Origin: an uncultured Porphyromonadaceae bacterium
GTDB lineage: Bacteria; Bacteroidota; Bacteroidia; Bacteroidales; Muribaculaceae
Reading direction: 5' to 3'
DNA length: 64,000 bases
Assembly (NCBI GenBank): GCA_900548705.1
Contig: URLF01000001.1
Coordinates: 6,591-70,590 of the forward strand
Part shown: piece by piece, positions 53,422 to 62,148 of the stretch
Layout of the letters: each line of letters opens with the position of its first letter
Numbering within the stretch: the first letter of the stretch is position 1
Notes under the pieces: generated by a model
Databases searched by the model: none
What the model saw: the letters and a program-made list of their open reading frames with translations, nothing else
Told to the model about the DNA's origin: nothing
Translations under genes and position numbers: made by a program

Positions 53422-53946
53422 ATGAAGAAGTATCTTTTATTGCTTGCCGTAGTAATCGCAACTGCCTTTGCCTCACAGGCTCAGAAGGCTGAACTCTACT
53501 TTGGATACGGCGGCTACACTCAAATGGATGCGACCAATATGCATGACGACTGGCATGGCGTCAACACCGCATGGGGTGCGGTCACAGTCGGTGTCAACTT
53601 CAATGTCGCCCCTAAATTCTGGCTTGGTCCCAGCTACTCAATATCCAGCACCACCACAAAAGGAGGTCCCGACCACTCATCGATTCTTTACAACGTCGTG
53701 ATGCTTAACGGCCGGTATCAGTACTGGAGCAACCGAGTCGTCAAACTTTACGGTCATCTCGGACTCGGTGTCGAGATTTCCCATATGATGCCAAAGTATA
53801 ACGATTCCTACAACAAAGCATATTTCGCATACCAGATTTCACCCCTGGGAGCCGAAGCGCAAATCGCAAGAAATGTAAGCCTCTACGGAGAACTCGGTTT
53901 CGGTGCTCAGGGTCTGTTGCAGGTCGGCTTCAGATTCGGACTCTGA
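53422..53946 (+). CDS. Small outer-membrane beta-barrel protein
   Basis: A 174-residue protein with a signal peptide (MKKYLLLLAVVIATAFASQA) and a mature chain of alternating beta strands: ELYFGYGGYTQMDATNMHDD, VTVGVNFNVAPKFWLG, VKLYGHLGLGVEISHM and LLQVGFRFGL at the end. This fits an eight-stranded OmpA/OmpX-like or OprF-like barrel of Bacteroidota, without a peptidoglycan-binding domain. Start chosen at ATG 53422; the longer in-frame extension lacks a signal-like end. No operon partner is clear. Precise function unknown. Confidence 0.8.
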   Translation: MKKYLLLLAVVIATAFASQAQKAELYFGYGGYTQMDATNMHDDWHGVNTAWGAVTVGVNFNVAPKFWLGPSYSISSTTTKGGPDHSSILYNVVMLNGRYQYWSNRVVKLYGHLGLGVEISHMMPKYNDSYNKAYFAYQISPLGAEAQIARNVSLYGELGFGAQGLLQVGFRFGL

Positions 53947-53981
53947 CCCACGTCAGTAAGCAATCCCGACTGGATTATCAG

Positions 53982-54013
53982 TTTGTAAAACTGGAAAAAA
54001 ATATCTACCTTTG
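53982..54013 (+). promoter_or_regulatory. Promoter of dxr
   Basis: TTTG (53982-53985) and TACCTTTG (54006-54013), spacer 20. The transcript would start near 54017-54020 and excludes an upstream in-frame start at 54018. Confidence 0.75.
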
Positions 54014-54016
54014 CAA

Positions 54017-54042
54017 GATGGAATGGGCTATCCCGTTCCATC
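54017..54042 (+). promoter_or_regulatory. Stem-loop at the 5' end of the dxr transcript
   Basis: GATGGAATGGG (54017-54027) can pair with CCCGTTCCATC (54032-54042) around a four-base loop, including one U-G pair. It is followed by TTGATTTT and then the ATG at 54051. It would sit at or within a few bases of the transcript's 5' end. Confidence 0.6.
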
Positions 54043-54050
54043 TTGATTTT

Positions 54051-55247
54051 ATGAAAGAAAGCATCCCCGAAATAAAAAACATAGCCATACTTGGCTCCAC
54101 AGGCTCAATCGGGCGACAGACATTGGAGGTCTGTGGTGAATACCCCGACCGGTTGCGCCCCGTGGTGTTGGTGGCAGGCCATAAAGTCGAGGAACTTGCA
54201 ATGCAGGCCCTCAGATGGAAGCCAATCATGGCAGTCATCGCCGACACCTCGCTCGAAGGGAAACTCCGCGACCTGCTGGCAGGTTCAGGCATAAATGTCG
54301 CCTCCGGAGATCAAGCAGTGAAAGATGCCATGACGCTCGACGAGGTAGACATTGTCGTTACCGCGACTGTCGGATACAGCGGACTCGCGCCGACGCTCTC
54401 AGCCATCGAAGCGGGCAAAGACATAGCCCTGGCCAACAAAGAGACCCTGGTTGTGGCCGGCGATCTCGTGACCCGGAAGCTGGCATCAAGTAAATCCAGA
54501 GTAATCCCTGTCGATTCCGAGCATTCCGCCATCTACCAATGTCTTGTCGGAGAAAGCCCTGAATCAATCAAAAAACTGATAATCACCGCTTCAGGAGGTC
54601 CATTCCGCACATGGTCACATGAGATGATAGCCTCGGCGACCCGTACGGATGCCCTGCGCCATCCCAACTGGTCCATGGGGGCGAAAATCACCATCGACTC
54701 CGCCACCATGGTCAACAAGGCATTCGAGATAATCGAAGCACGATGGCTATTCGGTGTGGCTCCTGAGAAAATCGAAGCCATAGTCCATCCCCAATCAATA
54801 GTCCATTCCATGGTGGAATTCGTCGATGGCTCGGTCAAAGCCCAGCTGGGCCAACCCGATATGCGCGGGCCTATCCGTTATGCTTTGGCCGGGGCCACAC
54901 GCCCGGCGACCACCAATCCAGGACTCGATTTCCGCACATTGTCGACCTTGACTTTCGAGCAGCCTGACGCAAGCCGGTTTCCCGGCATCACACTGGCTCA
55001 TATAGCATTGGAGAGGGGAGGGCTTATACCGTGTGTGATCAACGCGGCCAATGAGATAGCCGTGTCGGCGTTCCTTCATGACAAAATCAGGTTCACCGAC
55101 ATATTTCCCCTGATAATGAAAGCCGTCGACACCTTAGGAGAGAATGTGTCTTCACCCTCTTATGAAGATTATGTGGAATGCAATCGTATGACAAGGGCCA
55201 AGACGGCCGAATTCATAGACCTCGGTTTGCCGTTCCACACTAAATAA
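54051..55247 (+). CDS. dxr: 1-deoxy-D-xylulose 5-phosphate reductoisomerase
   Basis: Second enzyme of the MEP isoprenoid pathway, converting DXP to MEP with NADPH. The 398-residue protein has the NADPH motif ILGSTGSIGRQTLEV near 11-25, the metal and substrate sites in PVDSEHSAIYQCL, TASGGPFR and KITIDSATMVNKAFEIIEA, and the C-terminal domain to residue 398. Start chosen at ATG 54051 (MKESIPEIKN) since the promoter lies just upstream. rseP follows after 19 bases, a common neighbour in Bacteroidota. Confidence 0.97.
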   Translation: MKESIPEIKNIAILGSTGSIGRQTLEVCGEYPDRLRPVVLVAGHKVEELAMQALRWKPIMAVIADTSLEGKLRDLLAGSGINVASGDQAVKDAMTLDEVDIVVTATVGYSGLAPTLSAIEAGKDIALANKETLVVAGDLVTRKLASSKSRVIPVDSEHSAIYQCLVGESPESIKKLIITASGGPFRTWSHEMIASATRTDALRHPNWSMGAKITIDSATMVNKAFEIIEARWLFGVAPEKIEAIVHPQSIVHSMVEFVDGSVKAQLGQPDMRGPIRYALAGATRPATTNPGLDFRTLSTLTFEQPDASRFPGITLAHIALERGGLIPCVINAANEIAVSAFLHDKIRFTDIFPLIMKAVDTLGENVSSPSYEDYVECNRMTRAKTAEFIDLGLPFHTK

Positions 55248-55266
55248 CCCACTACCACTGATTTAA

Positions 55267-56589
55267 ATGGAATCATTTCTCATAAAAGCCTTGCAACTTA
55301 TAGCGGCGTTATCGCTGCTCGTCATAATCCATGAGTTCGGACATTTCCTGTGGGCCCGTATATTCAAAATCAGAGTAGAGAAATTCTATCTCTTTTTCAA
55401 CCCTTGGTTCTCCCTCTTTAAATGGAAACCGAAGAATAGCGACACGGAATATGGTATTGGCTGGCTTCCATTAGGCGGCTATGTGAAAATCGCCGGGATG
55501 ATTGACGAGTCGATGGACAAAGAGCAGATGTCGCAACCCGCCAAGCCCGACGAATTCCGTGTGAAACCGGCATGGCAACGTCTTCTGGTGATGACCGGAG
55601 GTGTCCTAAACAATTTCATCCTGGCCATCATAATATACGCCGGGATAGCCTGGTACTGGGGGGAAAAGACAATCCCGTATGAAAACGCCTATGAGGGGAT
55701 GGATTTCGCCCCTGCGGCAATCGAGATGGGTTTCCGGACGGGAGACATATTGCTGGCCGCAGACGGAGCTAAAATCGACCAGAAAGACCGCGCCCATCTT
55801 TTCAAACTGCTTGAATCCAAGAAAGTCACAGTGTTGCGCAATCATCGCGACACAATCGATATCCTACTCCCAAAAAACGCGATTGAGAAACTCGATCCCG
55901 AACAAGGCTTCATGGGATACCGCATTCCTGTGTTTGTGAAGAATGTGGTCCCAGGCGAACCCGCCGCCCACGCCGGCTTGCAGGCTGATGACCGCATAAT
56001 CGCTGTCGGAGATTCCCTCACACCATCGTTCGGCGAACTCGCCCAAGCATTATACCTTAATGGAAGACGCAAGACCACCGTCACTGTGCTTCGCGGCAAT
56101 GACACCATCACTCTCGCCGCCACTCCGACTGCCGACGGCAAACTCGGGTTCGAGCTCAAACGGCCTCTTGAGGTATTTGTGTGTGACACTACCCGTTACG
56201 GCTTCTTCCAGTCAATACCTGTTGGAGTCACAAACGGCACAGAAATGCTTGTCACCTATGTCGGCTCATTGAAACATATTTTCAGCAAGACCGGTGCTCA
56301 ATCCATCGGTGGATTCGGGGCAATCGGCAACATGTTCCCGGCCAAATGGAACTGGCGCACCTTTTGGGAAATGACAGCATTCCTGTCAATAATCCTTGCA
56401 TTTATGAACCTGCTGCCTATTCCCGCGCTTGATGGCGGACATGTGGCATTCCTGCTTTGGGAGGTCATCACCCGTCGCAAGCCTTCGGAGAAATTCCTGG
56501 AGAGAGCCCAACTTGCGGGAATGCTGTTCCTTATAGCACTCCTGCTGTATGCTAATTTCAATGACATATACAGGTTCCTGATTAAATAA
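55267..56589 (+). CDS. rseP: Site-2 intramembrane metalloprotease RseP
   Basis: Membrane zinc protease cleaving single-span signalling proteins such as anti-sigma factors and signal-peptide remnants. The 440-residue protein has HEFGH (22-26) in the first helix, two PDZ regions (about 120-290) and the second active-site motif LLPIPALDGGHV in a late helix. It follows dxr and precedes the rRNA methyltransferase on the same strand. It could act on the membrane regulator encoded at 9593-10090, though no evidence here links them. Confidence 0.95.
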   Translation: MESFLIKALQLIAALSLLVIIHEFGHFLWARIFKIRVEKFYLFFNPWFSLFKWKPKNSDTEYGIGWLPLGGYVKIAGMIDESMDKEQMSQPAKPDEFRVKPAWQRLLVMTGGVLNNFILAIIIYAGIAWYWGEKTIPYENAYEGMDFAPAAIEMGFRTGDILLAADGAKIDQKDRAHLFKLLESKKVTVLRNHRDTIDILLPKNAIEKLDPEQGFMGYRIPVFVKNVVPGEPAAHAGLQADDRIIAVGDSLTPSFGELAQALYLNGRRKTTVTVLRGNDTITLAATPTADGKLGFELKRPLEVFVCDTTRYGFFQSIPVGVTNGTEMLVTYVGSLKHIFSKTGAQSIGGFGAIGNMFPAKWNWRTFWEMTAFLSIILAFMNLLPIPALDGGHVAFLLWEVITRRKPSEKFLERAQLAGMLFLIALLLYANFNDIYRFLIK

Positions 56590-56599
56590 AGCATCCTTC

Positions 56600-57781
56600 A
56601 TGAAGATACTCCGATTAAAAAAAGGAAAAGAAGAATCGCTCGACCGTTTCCACCCCTGGGTGTTTTCCGGAGCTTTGACCGAACCACTGCCTGAAAATCT
56701 TGAAGAGGGAGAGGTTGTCGGTGTGGAAAATTCAACAGGTCGTTTCATCGGCACCGGACATTTCCAGGTTGGCTCCATAGCTGTCAGGATTCTGGACTTC
56801 TCAGAGCGTGAGATTGACGCGTCCTTTTTCGCTGAACGGCTTCGAGAGGCTCTTGCCGTAAGGGAAACTCTCGGCTTGAGCCGTCCTGACAACAATGCCT
56901 TCCGTCTCGTCCATGGCGAAGGGGACTTCCTGCCCGGACTTGTCGTAGACATATATGGGCCGACCGCAGTCGTGCAAGCCCATTCACCTGGTATGCACTA
57001 CTGTCGCGACATAATTGCCCGGGAGCTGGTGAATCTCAAGAACATCGACATAAAGAATGTCTATTACAAGTCTGAGACGACATTGCCTTTCAAAGCCCGG
57101 CTCGACCCTCAGAATGACTACCTGATAGGAGGCTTCGCCGGCAATGAGGCTGTCGAGAACGGCTTGAAATTCAACATAGACTGGCTGCGAGGCCAGAAGA
57201 CAGGCTTCTTTGTCGACCAAAGAGACAATCGTTCCCTACTTGAACATTACTCCAAAGGGCGGAAAGTTCTTAATATGTTCTGTTATACCGGAGGATTCTC
57301 TGTCTACGCTATGAGGGGAGGAGCCGAGCTGGTTCACTCGGTTGATTCTTCAGAAAAAGCCATCACATTGACAGATGCCAACATCAACCTGAATTTTCCC
57401 GGTGATGCCCGTCACAAGTCTTTCGCGGAAGATGCGTTCAAATATCTCGACCGGATGCAACCGGGCGATTACGACCTTGTGATTCTCGATCCTCCCGCGT
57501 TCGCCAAACACCGGAGCGCGTTAAGGAATGCCCTGCGTGGTTACCAGAAACTGAACTTCAAGGCGATGGAGAAGCTCGCGCCGGGAAGTCTGTTGTTCAC
57601 CTTTTCATGCTCACAGGCGGTCAGCCGTGAACAATTCCGTCTGGCGGTATTCTCAGCAGCCGCGCAATGCAGAAGGAAAATCCGAATCCTGCATCAGCTT
57701 ACCCAACCGGCCGACCATCCCGTCAACATCTATCATCCGGAAGGGGAGTACCTCAAAGGTCTCGTCCTTTACGTCGAGTAA
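56600..57781 (+). CDS. Class I SAM-dependent rRNA cytosine methyltransferase (RlmI-like)
   Basis: A 393-residue enzyme with an N-terminal PUA domain (about 1-75, ILRLKKGKEESLDRFHPWVF) and a C-terminal methyltransferase. The SAM-binding motif is VLNMFCYTGGFSVYAMRGGA and the catalytic motif LVILDPPAFAKH. Family members methylate 23S rRNA cytosine C5. It is 10 bases after rseP with no terminator. RlmI is the closest named relative; the site modified is not determinable. Confidence 0.9.
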   Translation: MKILRLKKGKEESLDRFHPWVFSGALTEPLPENLEEGEVVGVENSTGRFIGTGHFQVGSIAVRILDFSEREIDASFFAERLREALAVRETLGLSRPDNNAFRLVHGEGDFLPGLVVDIYGPTAVVQAHSPGMHYCRDIIARELVNLKNIDIKNVYYKSETTLPFKARLDPQNDYLIGGFAGNEAVENGLKFNIDWLRGQKTGFFVDQRDNRSLLEHYSKGRKVLNMFCYTGGFSVYAMRGGAELVHSVDSSEKAITLTDANINLNFPGDARHKSFAEDAFKYLDRMQPGDYDLVILDPPAFAKHRSALRNALRGYQKLNFKAMEKLAPGSLLFTFSCSQAVSREQFRLAVFSAAAQCRRKIRILHQLTQPADHPVNIYHPEGEYLKGLVLYVE

Positions 57782-57817
57782 GCCACATCATCAAGAAATC
57801 AACTGATACAATATAAA

Positions 57818-59863
57818 ATGAAACTCCATAAATCATTGGTCATTGCCACCGCATTGGCCACCGCCACAACAACAATGGCAAACACTCTTGCCCCCAACAA
57901 TCCTTCCGGCACCGTCGTTGACCGCTTCGCTGACATCGAGGTTCTTCGTTATGTGGTGCCCGGATTCCAGGATTTGACGCTCAATCAGAAGAAGCTTATC
58001 TACTTCCTGACAGAAGCCGCCATCCAGGGCCGCGACATCCTGTGGGATCAGAACGGCAAATACAATCTTCCCTTGCGTCAACTGCTCGAAACCGTCTACA
58101 CCAATTATGACGGTGACCGCGATTCGAAAGAATTCAAGGCCTTCGTGACTTATCTGAAACAGGTTGAATTCGGCAACGGTGTCTATCATCATTATTCGAT
58201 GGACAAATTTGTCCCCGGGTTCTCCAAAGCGTGGTTTGCCAACGAAGTGGCAAAACTTGTGAAAGCAAAACAGCTTACGGTAGCCCCCGAAAAACTCGAC
58301 ATCCTCGAAAAGGTAATCTTTGACCCCGAATTTATGCCAAAGAGGGTCAACCAAGCCGCCGGAGAAGATCTCATCCTCACCTCCGCCTGCAACCTGTATG
58401 ACAATATCTCGCAACCCGAGGTGGAAGCATATTACGCGGCTCTCAAAGACACGACAGACCTGACCCCGATTTCCTATGGACTGAACTCTCGCCTGGTCAA
58501 AACACCCGACGGCGTCATCAAAGAGGAGGTCTACAAGCTCGGAGGATACTACAGCGATGCAATAGCCCGTATTATCGAAAATCTTGAGAAAGCCCGCAAA
58601 TATGCCGAATCCCCTCAACAAGCCGCTGTCATCGACGAACTTGTCAAGTTCTACCGCACAGGTGACCTCAAGCTTTTTGATTCTTATTCCATCCTGTGGA
58701 CAGAGGATACCGATTCCCAGGTTGACTTCATCAATGGATTCATCGAGAGCTACGGAGACCCCCTCGGCATGACCGGTTCATGGGAGTCAATCGTCAATTT
58801 CCGTGACGAGAAAGCCTCGGCCCGCACCAAGACGTTGGCCGCCAACGCCCAGTGGTTTGAAAACAATTCTCCGGTTGACCCCCGTTTCCGCAAACCGGAA
58901 GTCAAAGGTGTGAGCGCCAAAGTAATCAACGCCGCGATTCTCGCGGGGGACGCTTATCCATCGACACCCATTGGCATCAATCTCCCCAACGCCAACTGGA
59001 TTCGCGCCGCACACGGCTCAAAATCCGTAACAATCGAGAATATCACCCGTGCATATGATGACGCATCCCATGGCAACGGATTCAACGAGGAATTTGTCAT
59101 CGACCAGCCCACCCGCGATCTTCTCGACAAATATCTCTTCATCACCGACAACCTCCATACCGACCTCCACGAATGTCTCGGCCATGGCTCGGGGCGTCTG
59201 TTGCCCGGGGTTGACCCTGACGCGCTGAAAGCTCACGGTTCCACCCTTGAAGAGACCCGTGCCGACCTGTTCGCCCTCTACTATCTCGCCGATCCCAAAC
59301 TCATCGAACTTGGACTCCTCGACAACCCCGACGCGTACAAGGCCGAGTATTACAAATATATGCTCAATGGCCTGATGACCCAGCTCATGCGTATCGAACC
59401 GGGCAAAGATGTGGAGGAAGCGCATATGCGCAACCGCAAACTGATAGCAGAATGGGCGTTTGAACATGGCAAGAAAGACAATGTCGTGGAATATGTCGTC
59501 AAGGATGGCAAAACCTTCGTGAAGATAAACGACTATGCCAAGCTTCGTGACCTCTTCGGCCAGCTGCTCAATGAAATCCAGCGCATCAAGAGCGAGGGAG
59601 ATTACGCGGCGGGGGAAGCTCTGGTAGAAAAATACGCTGTCAAGGTTGACCAGCGTCTCCACAAGGAGGTACTTGACCGTTACGCCACTCTCGACATCGC
59701 TCCCTACAAAGGTTTTGTAAATCCTGTATATGTGGCAGTAGACGGCAACGGCAATCCCACATCGGATGAAGATAAAATCACCGACGTGATTGTTACTTAC
59801 GAAGAGGGGTACATTCCCCAGATGCTCCGTTATTCCAAGGATTATTCTCCCCTCACAAAATAA
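57818..59863 (+). CDS. M49-family dipeptidyl peptidase III-like protein
   Basis: A zinc aminodipeptidase of the M49 family, 681 residues, with the motif HECLGH (451-456) and the third-ligand/acidic region EETRAD (478-483). It starts with a signal-peptide-like stretch (LHKSLVIATALATATTTMA), so the protein is probably periplasmic. The N-terminal helical lobe is about 30-330. In Bacteroidales such proteins are sometimes mislabelled dihydrofolate reductase; the zinc motif contradicts that name. Start at ATG 57818 fits. It follows the rRNA methyltransferase after 36 bases. Confidence 0.9.
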   Translation: MKLHKSLVIATALATATTTMANTLAPNNPSGTVVDRFADIEVLRYVVPGFQDLTLNQKKLIYFLTEAAIQGRDILWDQNGKYNLPLRQLLETVYTNYDGDRDSKEFKAFVTYLKQVEFGNGVYHHYSMDKFVPGFSKAWFANEVAKLVKAKQLTVAPEKLDILEKVIFDPEFMPKRVNQAAGEDLILTSACNLYDNISQPEVEAYYAALKDTTDLTPISYGLNSRLVKTPDGVIKEEVYKLGGYYSDAIARIIENLEKARKYAESPQQAAVIDELVKFYRTGDLKLFDSYSILWTEDTDSQVDFINGFIESYGDPLGMTGSWESIVNFRDEKASARTKTLAANAQWFENNSPVDPRFRKPEVKGVSAKVINAAILAGDAYPSTPIGINLPNANWIRAAHGSKSVTIENITRAYDDASHGNGFNEEFVIDQPTRDLLDKYLFITDNLHTDLHECLGHGSGRLLPGVDPDALKAHGSTLEETRADLFALYYLADPKLIELGLLDNPDAYKAEYYKYMLNGLMTQLMRIEPGKDVEEAHMRNRKLIAEWAFEHGKKDNVVEYVVKDGKTFVKINDYAKLRDLFGQLLNEIQRIKSEGDYAAGEALVEKYAVKVDQRLHKEVLDRYATLDIAPYKGFVNPVYVAVDGNGNPTSDEDKITDVIVTYEEGYIPQMLRYSKDYSPLTK

Positions 59864-59904
59864 CAAGGAGCATAAGCTAACATTAATCAACACCTGAACA
59901 AGAA

Positions 59905-60495
59905 ATGCTGACATACAATACTCGGCTCAAGCGACTCGCGATGCCGGAATATGGCCGGAATCTCCAGCAGATGGTCGACCATTGCCTGACAATAGAAGAC
60001 AGGGAGGAGCGTAACCTCTGCGCCCGCTCTATCATACGAGCAATGGAGCAGCTGTTTCCTGAACTGAAACTACCGGAAAACGCCCACAAAGTATGGGACC
60101 ATCTGGCCATAATGTCTGACTTCAAGCTCGACATCGACTATCCGGAAGATGTTGTAAAACCTGACGACCTGACCACAACCCCTGAAAAAGTACCCTATGA
60201 CCAGGGAGTCATCCGTCAGCGCCATTACGGCAGAATCATCGAGCAGATGATTGCCAAGGCCGCGGCAATGGAGCCGGGAGAGGAACGTGACGATATCGTG
60301 ATGCTGCTTGCCAACCATATGAAGAAGCAGATGCTGGCCCTCAATCCCGACGGGGTGGATGACCGCAAGATTTTCGCGGATTTGGCCATGTACTCAAAAG
60401 GTGAACTGCGTCTTGATCCGGAGACCCACCGTCTGCATGAATTTCAGGAAATGCCCAAGCCTCAGACAGGGAAGAAAAAGAAAAAACGTAAATGA
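59905..60495 (+). CDS. DUF4290 family protein
   Basis: A 196-residue protein of unknown function conserved in Bacteroidota. The N-terminal sequence LTYNTRLKRLAMPEYGRNLQ is the family hallmark. The C-terminus is strongly basic (GKKKKKRK). It overlaps rimM by four bases, a conserved arrangement in this phylum, which suggests a role near ribosome maturation. No enzymatic motif is visible. Confidence 0.88.
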   Translation: MLTYNTRLKRLAMPEYGRNLQQMVDHCLTIEDREERNLCARSIIRAMEQLFPELKLPENAHKVWDHLAIMSDFKLDIDYPEDVVKPDDLTTTPEKVPYDQGVIRQRHYGRIIEQMIAKAAAMEPGEERDDIVMLLANHMKKQMLALNPDGVDDRKIFADLAMYSKGELRLDPETHRLHEFQEMPKPQTGKKKKKRK

Positions 60496-61028
60496 TTTCC
60501 GTCAACGACATACAACCGGTAGGGAAATTTCTCAAACCTCACGGGGTAAATGGAGAAATCTCCATCTTGCGTGACAATGACATTGTAGATTTCAATGACT
60601 GTTCATGCATAATCGTCGATGTGGATGGCATCTTTGTGCCGTTCTTCCTCAATTCTGTCCGGCCCAAAGGGACTGACACCGACCTGGTGACCATTGACGG
60701 CATCACTGACGACCGTCAGGTGGCACGTTTCACAAACAAAACTGTCTATCTCCTACGCTCTGAGCTTACCGGTGAAGATGACGAGAATGAAGAAGATGGT
60801 TTTTATGCCGAGGACTTCGTGGGCTATGATGTCCTGATTGCCGGCAAAGGTAATGTCGGGAAAATAACCGGAATAGAGGACTCGACGGCCAACTATCTGT
60901 TTATAGTCGAAACCCCTGACGGGAAAAATTTGTTGATACCAGTAGCGGATGAATTCGTGACAGATGTCAGCCCGGAACAGCATTCCATCGAAATGGATCT
61001 GCCCGAAGGACTGATAGAGATTCAGTAA
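60492..61028 (+). CDS. rimM: Ribosome maturation factor RimM
   Basis: Binds S19 and assists 30S head assembly. The 178-residue protein has the N-terminal GKFLKPHGVNGEI of the RimM barrel and a C-terminal PRC-barrel ending LIPVADEFVTDVSPEQHSIE. The acidic linker DDENEEDGFYAEDFVGYDV joins them. Start overlaps the DUF4290 stop (ATGA). No trmD or rplS follows, unlike many bacteria. Confidence 0.93.
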   Translation: MISVNDIQPVGKFLKPHGVNGEISILRDNDIVDFNDCSCIIVDVDGIFVPFFLNSVRPKGTDTDLVTIDGITDDRQVARFTNKTVYLLRSELTGEDDENEEDGFYAEDFVGYDVLIAGKGNVGKITGIEDSTANYLFIVETPDGKNLLIPVADEFVTDVSPEQHSIEMDLPEGLIEIQ

Positions 61029-61085
61029 TGGCCATCCTGTCGTTTCCGCGCTGACCAGATATTATAATTCAAAAAAACACCTGAT

Positions 61086-61385
61086 ATGGAATTTGATGAA
61101 CTCAGAGCAGTAGCTTTCATAAATGACCGGCTTAAAGAAGCAGGCCGCCAGCCATATCCTGAAGACGAGGTCTTGAACGTCATCGATATGATATGGGATT
61201 TTTATGAGGAGAACGGTCTTCTCGATGTCGATGCTGATGACGATGACACCGACGACGATATCGAGCCGGATATGATTGATTACGTCACACGGATGTTGCG
61301 CAAAGACAAAGGCGCATCTATTGACGTGGCTGATGTGCCATTGATGGTACGCGCCGAAGTCGATTACGAAGACTCCGTGCTTTAA
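61086..61385 (+). CDS. Small acidic hypothetical protein
   Basis: A 99-residue protein with no signal peptide or membrane span. N-terminal helices (MEFDELRAVAFINDRLKEAG) are followed by an aspartate-rich segment (DVDADDDDTDDDIEPD, about 49-64) and a helical C-terminal part. I do not recognise it. It sits alone between rimM and the OmpA-like gene on the same strand, 57 bases from rimM. Codon use and position suggest a real gene. Confidence 0.65.
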   Translation: MEFDELRAVAFINDRLKEAGRQPYPEDEVLNVIDMIWDFYEENGLLDVDADDDDTDDDIEPDMIDYVTRMLRKDKGASIDVADVPLMVRAEVDYEDSVL

Positions 61386-61427
61386 AATCCTCATATCTCT
61401 CTATCCACATTTTTAAACAGTATCTTG

Positions 61428-62063
61428 ATGAGGCCGATATACAAAAACATATTGGCGGCAGCAATTGTCGCGACAGGAAGCTGGCAGTTTGCCGCCGGTC
61501 AGGCAACCGCAGCCGCCACCCCTGCCCAGGAGGTTCCAGCCGAAGAGATGACCATCGAACAGACTCTCACTGTCCCGGAGGTTCCCGCGAAGCTCAATCC
61601 ATTTGTAAAAGGATATATGAAGCGGGAGGCACTTGCTCTTCACAAGGCCGGCTACAAGGTGGAAACAATGAGAAAGGGGGAGATTGTCATCGCGACCATC
61701 CCCACTGACAAGCTGTTCGAGCCCAATGACACGGTGTTGTCAAAATCCGCGTCTCAACTCCTGAGGCCATTTCTCCCTTATTTCAAAGTGCCCGGAAAAT
61801 TCAAGGTAGTGTTGGCCATTCATACCGATGATTCCGGCTCGGATTCCTATCTGTCCTCTTTGTCTGAAAAAAGAATCGTGGCACTGTATGACTATTTCGA
61901 CAACAACGCGTCATCCACCGACGCGCTGACCGGATATCCGATGGCTGCCAATGAACCACTCAAAGAGAACAATTCTCGCGTAAACCGCGCGGAGAATCGC
62001 CGCCTTGAGATTTACATCGTTCCCGACACCGGCTTGATTGAGGAGATGAAAAAATCAAAGTGA
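61428..62063 (+). CDS. OmpA-like peptidoglycan-associated protein
   Basis: A 211-residue protein with a signal peptide (MRPIYKNILAAAIVATGSWQ) and, after a linker to about 90, a C-terminal OmpA-like domain (about 100-205). It has FKVVLAIHTDDSGSDSYLSS, LSEKRIVALYDYFDN and NSRVNRAENRRLEIYIVP, the last with conserved Arg residues. This domain binds peptidoglycan and anchors the outer membrane to the wall. Start chosen at ATG 61428 rather than the TTG one codon before. No barrel is predicted. Confidence 0.88.
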   Translation: MRPIYKNILAAAIVATGSWQFAAGQATAAATPAQEVPAEEMTIEQTLTVPEVPAKLNPFVKGYMKREALALHKAGYKVETMRKGEIVIATIPTDKLFEPNDTVLSKSASQLLRPFLPYFKVPGKFKVVLAIHTDDSGSDSYLSSLSEKRIVALYDYFDNNASSTDALTGYPMAANEPLKENNSRVNRAENRRLEIYIVPDTGLIEEMKKSK

Positions 62064-62084
62064 GGCTTCCGAAGTCCGCAATCA

Positions 62085-62115
62085 TTTGAAGATAAACCAA
62101 TTTTTACTAACTTTG
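62085..62115 (+). promoter_or_regulatory. Promoter of proS
   Basis: TTTG at 62085-62088 and TAACTTTG at 62108-62115 with a 19-base spacer, 34 bases before the ATG. It matches the Bacteroidota consensus well. Confidence 0.7.
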
Positions 62116-62148
62116 CGGTAAAATTCAACCGCAAATCATATTTTTGCA

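Noticed and set aside
57818..59863. Dihydrofolate reductase, a label common for this protein family
   Set aside because: The HECLGH zinc motif and overall length identify an M49 peptidase.
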